A program made the translations under genes and the position numbers. Below are positions 13,076 through 21,239 of a stretch of DNA of 22,453 bases, in pieces. Origin of the DNA: Allocoprobacillus merdigallinarum (GTDB taxonomy: Bacteria > Bacillota_I > Bacilli_A > Erysipelotrichales > Coprobacillaceae); the NCBI GenBank assembly GCA_019117525.1, contig DWZO01000017.1, forward strand, positions 1 to 22,453, read 5' to 3'. The notes beneath the pieces were generated by a model, which was not told the DNA's origin, searched no databases, and saw only the letters and a program-made list of their open reading frames with translations. The stretch's first letter is position 1, and each line of letters starts with the position of its first letter.

Positions 13076-14113
13076 ATGGCGTTTTTAAGCTTAAAAGATA
13101 TTGCAGTTGCATATCATCAGAAAAATTATATTTTACAGGGGTTAAACTTAGATATTGAAAAAGGAGAATTAGTCTCTTTGCTTGGACCTTCTGGTTGTGG
13201 AAAAACAACAACTTTACGTGTGGTTGCAGGATTTATTGATCCTCAGGAAGGAAACTTCATTTTAGATGGTGAAGATATGACAAAGGTTCCTGTTCATAAA
13301 AGAAATTTTGGATTGGTTTTCCAAAGTTATGCTTTGTTTCCACATTTAACAGTTAAAGAAAATATTGCGTTTGGATTAAAATTAAGAAAAATGGATAAAG
13401 CTCAAATGGAAGCTAAAATCAATGAAGTTGTTGAAGTTTGTGATTTGGAAGGATTAACAGATCGTTTACCTAAACAATTATCAGGAGGTCAACGTCAACG
13501 TGTTGCTTTAGCAAGAGCACTTGTCATTGAGCCAAAACTTTTATTACTAGATGAACCATTAAGTAATCTGGATGCGAAATTACGTATTCAAATGCGTGTT
13601 GAAATTAAAAGATTACAGAAAAAATTAGGAATTACAACGATTTTTGTTACACATGATCAAGAAGAGTGTTTCTCTATTTCTGATAAGGTAGCAGTTATGA
13701 ATAATGGTGTTATTGAACAATACGATACACCTGAAAATATTTACTCTCGTCCAAAAACAGAGTTTGTCGCAAGATTTATAGGATTTGAAAATTTCTTTGA
13801 TTTAACAAAAGTTCAAGATCACCAATATCAAAATCAAAATGGTGAAATCATGAAAGTGGACAATGATGGCGATTTAGAAACATGCAAAGGGACAATTCGT
13901 CCTGATGATATTGAAATCGTAACATCTGCTGATAAATATGATAATGCGATTACAGGAAATGTTACAGTGAGAACATTCCTTGGAAAGAGTTATCAATATG
14001 AAGTGGAAACACCTATTGGTAAACTTGTTGTTAATGGTGGAAATGCAACAGTTTATAAACAGGGTGATACTATTCAAATGCATTTACCAGCAAATAAAAT
14101 TGTCTTAGTTTAG
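13076..14113 (+). CDS. PotA-type ABC ATPase of a candidate purine importer
   Basis: This 345-residue ATPase powers the importer. Walker A is GPSGCGKT (37-44), the Q-loop FQSYALFPH (82-90), the signature LSGGQRQR (135-142), Walker B LLLLDEP (155-161), D-loop SNLD and the switch His in VTHDQEE (191-197). The C-terminal part (about 240-345, with TIRPDDIEI and later strands) is a TOBE-type regulatory domain, as in PotA, CysA and related ATPases. The C-terminal domain can bind regulatory ligands in this family. AGGAGG precedes the ATG. It is fourth-from-last in a transporter block in the order permease, permease, ATPase, receptor. Confidence 0.93.
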   Translation: MAFLSLKDIAVAYHQKNYILQGLNLDIEKGELVSLLGPSGCGKTTTLRVVAGFIDPQEGNFILDGEDMTKVPVHKRNFGLVFQSYALFPHLTVKENIAFGLKLRKMDKAQMEAKINEVVEVCDLEGLTDRLPKQLSGGQRQRVALARALVIEPKLLLLDEPLSNLDAKLRIQMRVEIKRLQKKLGITTIFVTHDQEECFSISDKVAVMNNGVIEQYDTPENIYSRPKTEFVARFIGFENFFDLTKVQDHQYQNQNGEIMKVDNDGDLETCKGTIRPDDIEIVTSADKYDNAITGNVTVRTFLGKSYQYEVETPIGKLVVNGGNATVYKQGDTIQMHLPANKIVLV

Positions 14114-14132
14114 GAAAGGAAGGTAGAAAAAA

Positions 14133-15176
14133 GTGAAAAAATTATTAGTTGGTTTAATGGCTGGAGCTATGGTTTTAGTAGGATGTTCTAGCAACAGTGG
14201 GAGTGATACTCAAAAATTAGTTGTATCAACATGGGGATTAAATGCTGATATTGTACAAAAAGATGTTTATGAACCATTTGAAAAAGAAAACAATTGTGAA
14301 ATTGTTGTAGAAGAAGGTGGAACTTCAGATCGTTACACAAAATTTGCTAATAATCCAAATTCCGATGTTGATATTATTGAATTATCTCAGGCAGAAGCAC
14401 AAAAAGGATATGCAGCTGATTTATTTGAAAAATTAGATTATAGTAAAATTGGAAATGCGAAAGATTTAATTGATGCAGCGTCTAAGCTAAAAGATGATAA
14501 TGGATATGGTGTTCCTTATACTTTAAATAGTATTGGTATTATTTATGATAAGGAAGCAACTGGATTTGAAATTAAAGAATGGAATGATTTATGGGATAGT
14601 CGTTTAAAAGGTCAAATTTCTATTCCTGAAATTACAACAACTTTTGGACCAGCAATGGTACATATTGCAAGTGATTATAAAGGTGTAGATATTACATCTG
14701 ATAATGGAAAAGCTGCATTTGAAGCTTTAGAAGAATTAAAACCAAATATTGTGAAAACATATACAAAATCTTCAGATTTAACAAATATGTTCAGTGCTGG
14801 AGAAATTTCAGTTGCTGTTGTTGCTGACTTTGGTGTAAGTTTAATTCAAAAAAATAATGAAAATTGTGAATATGTAGTACCAGAATCAGGAACATATGCA
14901 AACTTTAATACAATTGAAGTGAATAAAAATTCAGACAATAAAGATTTAGCATATAAATATATTGATTGGCGTTTAAGCAAAGATTTACAATATAAAGATG
15001 CTGTTTCTGATTTGAATGAAGCACCTACAAATAAAACAGTTGAATTAACTGAAGAAGAAGCACTTAATAAAACTTATGGTGATGTAGCTGCTAGAGCTAA
15101 AGTTATTGATTTCAAATTTGTCAATCCACTATTAGAGGATTGGGTTGATCAATGGACACGTATTTTAAATAGTTAG
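14133..15176 (+). CDS. PotD-like solute-binding lipoprotein, candidate purine receptor
   Basis: This 347-residue extracellular receptor starts with a lipoprotein signal peptide: a short basic N-terminus, hydrophobic core and lipobox LVGC with C18 as the lipidation site. The mature part is an iron/polyamine-type periplasmic-binding fold (LVVSTWGLNADIVQKDVYEPFEKE at the start, GVPYTLNSIGIIYDKE and EWNDLWDSRLKGQISIPE in the middle), as in PotD/SBP family 8. It captures the substrate for the two permeases. The start is a GTG with GGAAGG upstream. Polyamine sensing residues of PotD cannot be judged by eye. The genetic setting (guanine riboswitch upstream, adenine deaminase 11 bases downstream) makes a nucleobase or nucleoside the better guess. 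Confidence 0.88.
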   Translation: MKKLLVGLMAGAMVLVGCSSNSGSDTQKLVVSTWGLNADIVQKDVYEPFEKENNCEIVVEEGGTSDRYTKFANNPNSDVDIIELSQAEAQKGYAADLFEKLDYSKIGNAKDLIDAASKLKDDNGYGVPYTLNSIGIIYDKEATGFEIKEWNDLWDSRLKGQISIPEITTTFGPAMVHIASDYKGVDITSDNGKAAFEALEELKPNIVKTYTKSSDLTNMFSAGEISVAVVADFGVSLIQKNNENCEYVVPESGTYANFNTIEVNKNSDNKDLAYKYIDWRLSKDLQYKDAVSDLNEAPTNKTVELTEEEALNKTYGDVAARAKVIDFKFVNPLLEDWVDQWTRILNS

Positions 15177-15187
15177 GAGATATTGTC

Positions 15188-16894
15188 ATGAATCAACTCA
15201 TCAAAAACGTACAGGTTTATAATACATTTACACAAAGTTTTGAAAAAAAGAATGTTTATATTCAAGAAGATAAATTTTATTATATTTGTGATGATGAACC
15301 ACTTGAAAGTCAAGAAGTGATTGATGGACAAGGTAAGTACATGATTCCTGGGTTGATTGATATTCATATGCATATTGAAAGTTCTATGACAGTTCCTGGT
15401 GAATTTTCCAAAGCAGTATTACCTCATGGGGTCACAACAGTGGTTGCTGACCCACATGAGATAGCGAATGTTTTTGGAATACGTGGAATTGAAACGATGA
15501 TATCCAATGACACAACATTGGATATTTTTTATGGAATTCCTTCTTCTGTTCCTTCTACCAATGAACATTTGGAAACAACAGGAGGAAAAATAGATGTAGA
15601 TGATGTCAAACAGCTTTTAGAGAATCCTCGTATTTTATGCTTGGGTGAAGTCATGAACTTTAAAGATTTGATTGGTGGGCAAAATACACTCATTAATCAG
15701 ATTATTCAAGCCTGTCATGAAAAAAGATGGCAGTTACCTATTGAAGGACATTGTCCTAAAATTACGGGGCTTGATTTAGCACGATATATTTATCAGGGTG
15801 TTGATGCAGATCATACCCAACAGACACCAGAATCCATTGTTGAAAAGATAAAAAATGGCATGTTTCTGGAAATTCAAAGAAAATCAATGAATGCAGATAC
15901 AATTCGTACATTGGTAGAACATCAATTTTATGAATATTTTGCATTGGTGACGGATGATGTGATGGCTGACCAGTTAGAGCAGGGACATTTGAATCTTTTA
16001 GTCAAATTAGCATATGATTTAGGTATGCCAGTTGAAAAAGCTATTTATTGTGCCACTTATACACCAGCTAGACGTATGCATATGATTGATCGTGGATGTA
16101 TAGCGCCAGGGAAAATAGCGGATTTTATCTTATTGGATGATTTATATTCTTTTTCTATTGATAGTGTGTATAAAAAAGGACAATGTGTTTATCATCAAAC
16201 AAAACAAATAGAAATTCAAGAACAACAGTCACAGTTTCCACAAGAGTTTTACCATTCACTTTATGCCAGACAAGCAAAGAATGAAGATTTTATGATACCA
16301 TCATCAAAAAAAGAAGTTCTTTGTCATGTTATGGAAGTACAGCCACATTCCACTTTTACAAAGCATCTGCAAATGAAATTACCAGTCAAAGATGGCTATG
16401 TAGATTATCAAAGTGCGGGACTTTGCTTATTGAGTATTTTTGAAAGATATCAAAAAAATGGACATATTACACATGCTTTGGTGAAAAATACATTACAAAC
16501 AAAAGGTGCAGTTGCGACAAGCTGGGTACATGATCATCATAATATCATGATTTTAGGTAATAGTATTGAAGATATGGTTATTGCACAGCATCAGCTTCTC
16601 CAACAACAAGGTGGATATCTGGTTGTTCAAAATCAAAAAATTCAAGCCAACACTGTATTAAATATTGGTGGTATTGTCAGTGATCAGCCATTAAAAGAAT
16701 TAGCTCAAGATTTACGACAAGTCAGAAAAGCGATGGAAGATTTAGGATATGTTCATGATAATGTGATTATGTCATTATCCACATTATCTTTACCTGTTTC
16801 ACCAGAACTGAAAGTGACTGATTATGGGATGTTGGATACTTATCATCAGACAATTGTGCCACTCATGGAGGACAGTTATGAGAACATTGATTAA
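15188..16894 (+). CDS. ade: Adenine deaminase
   Basis: This 568-residue enzyme matches the amidohydrolase-superfamily adenine deaminases (usual length 560-600). It converts adenine to hypoxanthine and ammonia. The metal site starts with IDIHMHIESSM (H60, H62), followed by LPHGVTTVVADPHEIANVFG (79-97), the GEVMNF strand, IEGHCP (about 188-193) and TDDVMAD (about 256-262). LGNSIEDM and GGIVSDQPL in the C-terminal domain are also typical. AGGAGA stands 8 bases before the ATG and the gene follows the receptor lipoprotein by 11 bases, so it belongs to the riboswitch operon. Its product feeds the hypoxanthine/xanthine salvage route. It overlaps the next gene by 17 bases. Confidence 0.95.
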   Translation: MNQLIKNVQVYNTFTQSFEKKNVYIQEDKFYYICDDEPLESQEVIDGQGKYMIPGLIDIHMHIESSMTVPGEFSKAVLPHGVTTVVADPHEIANVFGIRGIETMISNDTTLDIFYGIPSSVPSTNEHLETTGGKIDVDDVKQLLENPRILCLGEVMNFKDLIGGQNTLINQIIQACHEKRWQLPIEGHCPKITGLDLARYIYQGVDADHTQQTPESIVEKIKNGMFLEIQRKSMNADTIRTLVEHQFYEYFALVTDDVMADQLEQGHLNLLVKLAYDLGMPVEKAIYCATYTPARRMHMIDRGCIAPGKIADFILLDDLYSFSIDSVYKKGQCVYHQTKQIEIQEQQSQFPQEFYHSLYARQAKNEDFMIPSSKKEVLCHVMEVQPHSTFTKHLQMKLPVKDGYVDYQSAGLCLLSIFERYQKNGHITHALVKNTLQTKGAVATSWVHDHHNIMILGNSIEDMVIAQHQLLQQQGGYLVVQNQKIQANTVLNIGGIVSDQPLKELAQDLRQVRKAMEDLGYVHDNVIMSLSTLSLPVSPELKVTDYGMLDTYHQTIVPLMEDSYENID

Positions 16895-18200
16895 AAATGT
16901 AACAATTTTAACAATGAATGAACATTTTGATGTCATTGAAGATGGACAAATGCTCATTGATGATGAAAATATAATTGAAATAGGGAAAACATGTGTACAA
17001 AAATATGATCAATGCATAGATGGACATCATGGTATTTTATTACCAGGTATGATTAATATCCATACGCATCTAGGAATGATTCCTTTTCGTGGGCTAGGTG
17101 ATGATTGTCCTGATCGCTTACGTCGCTTCTTATTTCCATTGGAATCTAAATATATGACGGCTGATCTTGTTTATCATAGCTCCAAGTATGCTATGGCTGA
17201 AATGTTGTTATCAGGGATTACAACATTTATGGATATGTATTATTTTGAAGATGAAGTCGCAAAAGCAGCTGATGAAATGAAAATGAGAGGTTTTGTTGGA
17301 GAAACGATTGTTGATTTCCCTAGCTGCGATAGTCAAGAAGCTTATGGGGGATTGGATTATTGTCGATGGTTTATACCTCGATGGAAAAATCATCCGTTGA
17401 TTGTTCCATTTATTGCGCCACATGCAACAAATACAAATGATTTAGAACATCTTCAGTTTGCTCATCAATTGGCAACACAATACAATGTACCTTTATCATT
17501 GCATGCCAGTGAATTGGATTATGAAATGGATTATTTCCAAAAAGAGTATCACATGACACCAACAGCATTTTTAGATCATTATGATTTATTGGATCAAAAT
17601 GTTATTCTAGCGCATTGTATTCATATCAATAATGATGATATAAAGTTAATTCAAAAAAATAAGAGTGGTATTGCACATTGTTTGGTTTCTAATTTAAAAG
17701 CAGCAAAAGGAGTTATGCCTTTAAAAGAACTATTAGAAAAAGGTGTGAGTGTTGGTTTAGGGACAGATGGACCATCAAGTGGGAATACTTTAGAGCTCTT
17801 TTCAATGTTGAAAATGATTGCCTGTGTTCATAAAACTGTGAATCATGATCGTGGCGCATTTCATGCACAGGATATCCTTTCTTTAGCAACTATTCATGGT
17901 GCAAAAGCCTTACATATTGATCATCTGGTTGGTTCATTAGAAGTGGGGAAAAAAGCAGATTTTATCATTGTTGAAACAGATTCAGTGAATATGCATCCAC
18001 TTTATGATCCTTATTCAGCACTGGTTTATAGTGCCAATCCAAGCCAGGTAGATACTGTTTTTGTTAATGGAAAATGTCTGGTGCGTCATAAGGAATTACA
18101 ATTAGAAAAACTTTCTGATTTGAAACAAAATCTTCAAAAGGCATCTCAGACTTTTTCGAAAAAAGCTTTAGAATATGCCAAAGAAATGCCAGATGAATAA
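16878..18200 (+). CDS. COG0402 aminohydrolase, MtaD/TrzA-like, probable purine or nucleoside deaminase
   Basis: This 440-residue enzyme is a metal-dependent aminohydrolase: NIHTHLGMIPFRGLGDD (H62, H64), SLHASE (H209, E212), LAHCIH (H246) and GTDGPSSGNTLELF (D297). The motifs are closer to the 5'-methylthioadenosine/S-adenosylhomocysteine deaminase and TrzA group than to guanine deaminase. Its start is at 16878, where GGAGGAC precedes an ATG lying inside the end of ade; the 17-base overlap implies coupled translation. A longer frame from 16824 lies entirely inside ade and is rejected. In a purine-uptake operon a second deaminase for a different base or nucleoside (guanine, adenosine, methylthioadenosine or isoguanine) makes sense. 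The substrate is not determined by sequence. Confidence 0.85.
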   Translation: MRTLIKNVTILTMNEHFDVIEDGQMLIDDENIIEIGKTCVQKYDQCIDGHHGILLPGMINIHTHLGMIPFRGLGDDCPDRLRRFLFPLESKYMTADLVYHSSKYAMAEMLLSGITTFMDMYYFEDEVAKAADEMKMRGFVGETIVDFPSCDSQEAYGGLDYCRWFIPRWKNHPLIVPFIAPHATNTNDLEHLQFAHQLATQYNVPLSLHASELDYEMDYFQKEYHMTPTAFLDHYDLLDQNVILAHCIHINNDDIKLIQKNKSGIAHCLVSNLKAAKGVMPLKELLEKGVSVGLGTDGPSSGNTLELFSMLKMIACVHKTVNHDRGAFHAQDILSLATIHGAKALHIDHLVGSLEVGKKADFIIVETDSVNMHPLYDPYSALVYSANPSQVDTVFVNGKCLVRHKELQLEKLSDLKQNLQKASQTFSKKALEYAKEMPDE

Positions 18201-18672
18201 GACAATTTATTATTATCAGTATCCATTTCCTATTGGGAAAATAATGATTGCCTGTAAAGATCAAGCGATTATTTATTGTGGTCAACCAATCCTTTTAGAA
18301 AATGGTATTTATGAAAATACAGAGTGTTTAAAAAATATAGCCAAGCAGATTGAAGAATATTTTCAAAAAAGAAGACAATCTTTTGATTTCCATTATATAT
18401 TTTTAAAAGGAACAGCTTTTCAAAAGAAAGTTTGGCAGGCTGTTATGGACATTCCATATGGTCAAACAAGAAGCTATCGTGATATTGCTGAAAAGATTGG
18501 ACATCCGCGGGCTTATAGGGCTGTCGGAAGTGCTTTGCGTGAATGCCCATTTTCACTGCTTATACCATGTCATCGTGTCATTGGTTCATCACAAAAATTA
18601 GGTGGCTATGGAAAAGACATTGATGTCAAGATATTTTTATTACAACTTGAACAAGCAGACTTGGTATCCTGA
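18193..18672 (+). CDS. ogt: Methylated-DNA-protein-cysteine methyltransferase (Ogt type)
   Basis: This 159-residue protein has a degenerate N-terminal ribonuclease-H-like domain and a well-kept C-terminal ATase domain (about 70-155): GTAFQKKVWQAVMDIPYGQTRSY, then AYRAVGSALRECPFSLL and the active site IPCHRVIG with acceptor C126. It removes alkyl groups from O6-alkylguanine in DNA by a one-time transfer to C126. The usual Asn hinge before the active site (RGNP or GANP in other members) reads RECP, with Cys at 118. The start ATG overlaps the previous stop by 8 bases (ATGAATAA), and the RBS is weak, so translation is probably coupled. It is an odd partner in a purine operon. Confidence 0.9.
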   Translation: MNKTIYYYQYPFPIGKIMIACKDQAIIYCGQPILLENGIYENTECLKNIAKQIEEYFQKRRQSFDFHYIFLKGTAFQKKVWQAVMDIPYGQTRSYRDIAEKIGHPRAYRAVGSALRECPFSLLIPCHRVIGSSQKLGGYGKDIDVKIFLLQLEQADLVS

Positions 18673-18689
18673 TTGGATTATGCTAGAAT
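18661..18689 (+). promoter_or_regulatory. Promoter for the GNAT-xpt pair
   Basis: TTGGTA (18661-18666) and TAGAAT (18684-18689) are 17 bases apart, with an extended -10 TG at 18681-18682. It overlaps the last codons of ogt. No terminator precedes it, so read-through from the riboswitch operon could also reach xpt. Confidence 0.65.
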
Positions 18690-18709
18690 GGATATAAGGT
18701 GGTGAAACA

Positions 18710-19234
18710 ATGGAGAAAATATCTATATCACAGTTTGATGATGTTTATCATTTATTTCAGCGATCTTTTGTATTGGAAGAGTTAAGACCCTATGAACAGA
18801 TGAAAAAGTTATTTCAACAAAATCTATTTAGTATTTATGCAAAATATGATCATAATGAGTTACAAGGGGCAATGATTGTATGGGAATTGGAAAATTGTGT
18901 TTATTTAGAAAACTTTGCAATTGAAACAAAGATGCGAGGTCAAGGATTAGGAACATACTTTCTACAACAATTTTGTTATTTATATAAAGATAAATTCTTA
19001 TTTTTAGAAGTAGAAGTTCCTCATGATGAAATATCTCGAAAACGTATCCAGTTTTATGAAAGAATGGGATTTGTTTTAAATCCTTATCAGTATATACAAC
19101 CTACATTTAGAGAAAATGATCATTCAGTTCAATTGACATTCATGACATATCCAAAAGTCATGGATGATCAACAATATCAAATGATAAAAAAAGAAATATT
19201 TAAAGTTGTTTATCAACAAAAGGGAGAATTATGA
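18710..19234 (+). CDS. GNAT-family N-acetyltransferase
   Basis: This 174-residue protein has the GNAT fold. Motif A with the acetyl-CoA loop is MRGQGLGTYFLQQF (75-88), preceded by the strand CVYLENFAIETK (63-74) and followed by FLFLEVEVPHDEISRKRIQFYERMGFVL (motif B, about 95-122). The C-terminal end (MTYPKVMDDQQYQMIKKEIF) is helical. The substrate is unknown. AAGGTGGTG precedes the ATG. Its stop overlaps the xpt start (ATGA), so the two are expressed together. A functional link with purine salvage is possible but nothing in the sequence shows it. Confidence 0.82.
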   Translation: MEKISISQFDDVYHLFQRSFVLEELRPYEQMKKLFQQNLFSIYAKYDHNELQGAMIVWELENCVYLENFAIETKMRGQGLGTYFLQQFCYLYKDKFLFLEVEVPHDEISRKRIQFYERMGFVLNPYQYIQPTFRENDHSVQLTFMTYPKVMDDQQYQMIKKEIFKVVYQQKGEL

Positions 19235-19809
19235 AAGCATTAGAAGAAAAAATTATTAGAGAAGGTATTGTAAAAAAAGGAAATATTTTAAAAGTCGATA
19301 GTTTTTTAAATCATCAGATTGATGTTGCATTTTTAGATGAAATGGGAAAAGAGTTTCAAACACTTTTTCAAAAACATCCCATTAATAAAATTTTAACGAT
19401 TGAAGCCAGTGGTATTGGTGTAGCTGTTATGACTGCAAGACATTTTCAAAATGTACCTGTTGTCTTTGCAAAAAAATCAAAATCATCAAATATCTCTGAT
19501 GAATTATATCATACAACAGTAGAATCATTTACACATCAAAATACAAATGATGTTGTGATTTCAAAACAATATTTAAATGAAAATGATCATGTCTTAATCA
19601 TTGATGACTTTCTAGCTAATGGTTGTGCAGTTTTAGGATTAATTGATTTGATTCATCAAGCTGGGGCAACTGTAGAAGGTATTGGTATTGTCATTGAAAA
19701 AGGTTATCAAAGTGGTGGAAAAACAATTAGAAAATTAGGTTATCATTTAGAATCATTAGCAATCATTGATCAGATGGATGATGAAAAAGGAGAAATTGTC
19801 TTTAGATAA
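19231..19809 (+). CDS. xpt: Xanthine phosphoribosyltransferase
   Basis: This 192-residue enzyme matches Xpt in length and motifs. LTIEASGIGVAVMTARHF (about 55-72), VVFAKKSKSSNISDELYHTTVESFT (77-101) and the PRPP-binding loop VLIIDDFLANGCAV (121-134) are strongly conserved. It joins xanthine (and guanine to a lesser degree) with PRPP to give XMP. It starts by ATGA overlap with the GNAT gene. In many Firmicutes xpt itself sits behind the guanine riboswitch; here the switch is 7.8 kb upstream in front of the transporter, and xpt has its own promoter. It is the salvage end point for bases imported and deaminated by the upstream operon. Confidence 0.95.
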   Translation: MKALEEKIIREGIVKKGNILKVDSFLNHQIDVAFLDEMGKEFQTLFQKHPINKILTIEASGIGVAVMTARHFQNVPVVFAKKSKSSNISDELYHTTVESFTHQNTNDVVISKQYLNENDHVLIIDDFLANGCAVLGLIDLIHQAGATVEGIGIVIEKGYQSGGKTIRKLGYHLESLAIIDQMDDEKGEIVFR

Positions 19810-19813
19810 GAGG

Positions 19814-19843
19814 AAATATCTTGGAAAAACCAAGATATTTTTT
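19814..19843 (+). terminator. Terminator of the GNAT-xpt operon
   Basis: An 11-bp perfect stem (aaatatcttgg 19814-19824, ccaagatattt 19830-19840) with a five-A loop runs into six T. It closes the purine block. Confidence 0.92.
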
Positions 19844-19853
19844 CTTTTCCAGG

Positions 19854-19882
19854 TTGAATAAAGAGGAAGAATCATGTATCCT
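19854..19882 (+). promoter_or_regulatory. Probable promoter of the aspartate kinase gene
   Basis: TTGAAT (19854-19859) and TATCCT (19877-19882) are 17 bases apart, 25 bases before the ATG. The leader is too short to hold a lysine riboswitch. Confidence 0.5.
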
Positions 19883-19907
19883 AATAGTATTAATGGAGGC
19901 GATAATC

Positions 19908-21239
19908 ATGAGTAAAATTGTGAAATTTGGTGGTTCATCGTTAGCTGATGCAACACAATTTCAAAAAGTCTATGATATTATAAAAAGTGATAAAGACAGA
20001 CGATTTGTTGTGCCAAGTGCACCTGGAAAAAGATTCAAAGATGATACCAAGGTGACAGATCTTTTATATAAAATCTTTTATGCTAAGACAAAAAATGAGT
20101 TTCATTTGTATTTTGATCAGCTTAAAGAACGTTTTTTAGATATTATTGAAGGATTGCATATTGATATATCTCTTGAAGAAGATTTTCTAGCTATTCAAAA
20201 AGCTTTAGAAGATGGAACGAGTGAAGATTATATTGTGAGTCGTGGAGAATATTTAAATGGAAAGATTTTGGCTGCTTATTTAGGGTTTGAATTTATTGAT
20301 GCCAAAGATGTTATCTTTATTGATGAAGATGGACGTTATGATGCGAAAAAAACAGATCCTATTTTATCTCAAAAACTAGAATCAGTTTCTTATGCAGTGA
20401 TACCTGGATTTTATGGATCGCTTAATGATGATAGTGGTCAGATTAAAGCTTTTTCTAGAGGGGGTTCAGATGTAACAGGATCTATAGTGGCTAAAAATGG
20501 GAAAGTTGATTTATATGAAAACTGGACTGATGTATCAGGTTTTTTGATTGCTGATCCACGTATTGTGAAAAATCCTGATGTTATTGAAACAATTACTTAT
20601 AAAGAATTACGAGAATTGTCTTATATGGGAGCTTCAGTCTTGCATGAAAATTCTGTTTTCCCTGTCCGTAAGGAAGGAATTCCTATTCATATAAAAAATA
20701 CCAATAGACCTCAAGATCCAGGAACTTTGATTGTAGAAAGTACCTGCCATAAGCCAGCACATGTGATTACGGGTATTGCGGGAAAACAAGGCTTTGCGAC
20801 AGTCATGATTGAAAAAGATATGATGAATTCTGAAATTGGATTTGGGCGTAAAGTTTTACAAGTTTTTGAAGATTATCATGTTTCATTTGAACATATGCCT
20901 TCGGGTATTGATACAATGACAGTCATTGTCAATACTGAAGAATTTATTGATAAAGAACAAGATATTTTAGCGGGATTACATCGCAGTGTGCACCCTGATT
21001 CTATTATTTTAGAGTCGGATTTATCGTTGATTGCGGTAGTAGGTAGAGGAATGAAAGCCAGTCGAGGAACAGCGGCTCGTGTTTTTAAGGCTTTGGCTAA
21101 AGAAAATATCAATATCAAAATGATTGATCAGGGATCTAGTGAATTAAATATTATTATTGGCGTACGTAACTGTTATTTTAAGCCAGCTATTAAAGCTATT
21201 TATAAAGAATTCATTGATAATGAAAGGGATGGATTATGA
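19908..21239 (+). CDS. Aspartate kinase
   Basis: This 443-residue enzyme phosphorylates aspartate, the first step towards lysine, threonine, methionine and diaminopimelate. The kinase domain has VKFGGSSLADATQF (5-18), VPSAPGKRFKDDTKVTDLL (about 38-56), GFYGS and the nucleotide-binding FSRGGSDVTGS (about 183-193). ELSYMGASVLHENSVFPVRKEGIPIHIKNT is typical. Two C-terminal ACT regions (about 290-440, IAVVGRGMKASRG and NIKMIDQGSSELNI) indicate feedback control by an amino acid. The VPSAPGKR start is the variant seen in some clostridial and Bacteroides kinases. The start at 19908 follows TGGAGGCG; the frame extends to 19821, but that part is the preceding terminator. It overlaps the next gene (ATGA). 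Confidence 0.92.
   Translation: MSKIVKFGGSSLADATQFQKVYDIIKSDKDRRFVVPSAPGKRFKDDTKVTDLLYKIFYAKTKNEFHLYFDQLKERFLDIIEGLHIDISLEEDFLAIQKALEDGTSEDYIVSRGEYLNGKILAAYLGFEFIDAKDVIFIDEDGRYDAKKTDPILSQKLESVSYAVIPGFYGSLNDDSGQIKAFSRGGSDVTGSIVAKNGKVDLYENWTDVSGFLIADPRIVKNPDVIETITYKELRELSYMGASVLHENSVFPVRKEGIPIHIKNTNRPQDPGTLIVESTCHKPAHVITGIAGKQGFATVMIEKDMMNSEIGFGRKVLQVFEDYHVSFEHMPSGIDTMTVIVNTEEFIDKEQDILAGLHRSVHPDSIILESDLSLIAVVGRGMKASRGTAARVFKALAKENINIKMIDQGSSELNIIIGVRNCYFKPAIKAIYKEFIDNERDGL

Noticed and set aside
11449..15176. Direct annotation of the importer as spermidine/putrescine PotABCD
   Set aside because: Family similarity supports only the scaffold. The guanine riboswitch in front and the deaminases behind point to purines, so I left the pot gene symbols out.
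19854..19907. Lysine riboswitch or attenuator before aspartate kinase
   Set aside because: Only about 25 bases lie between the promoter and the ATG, too short for such a leader.
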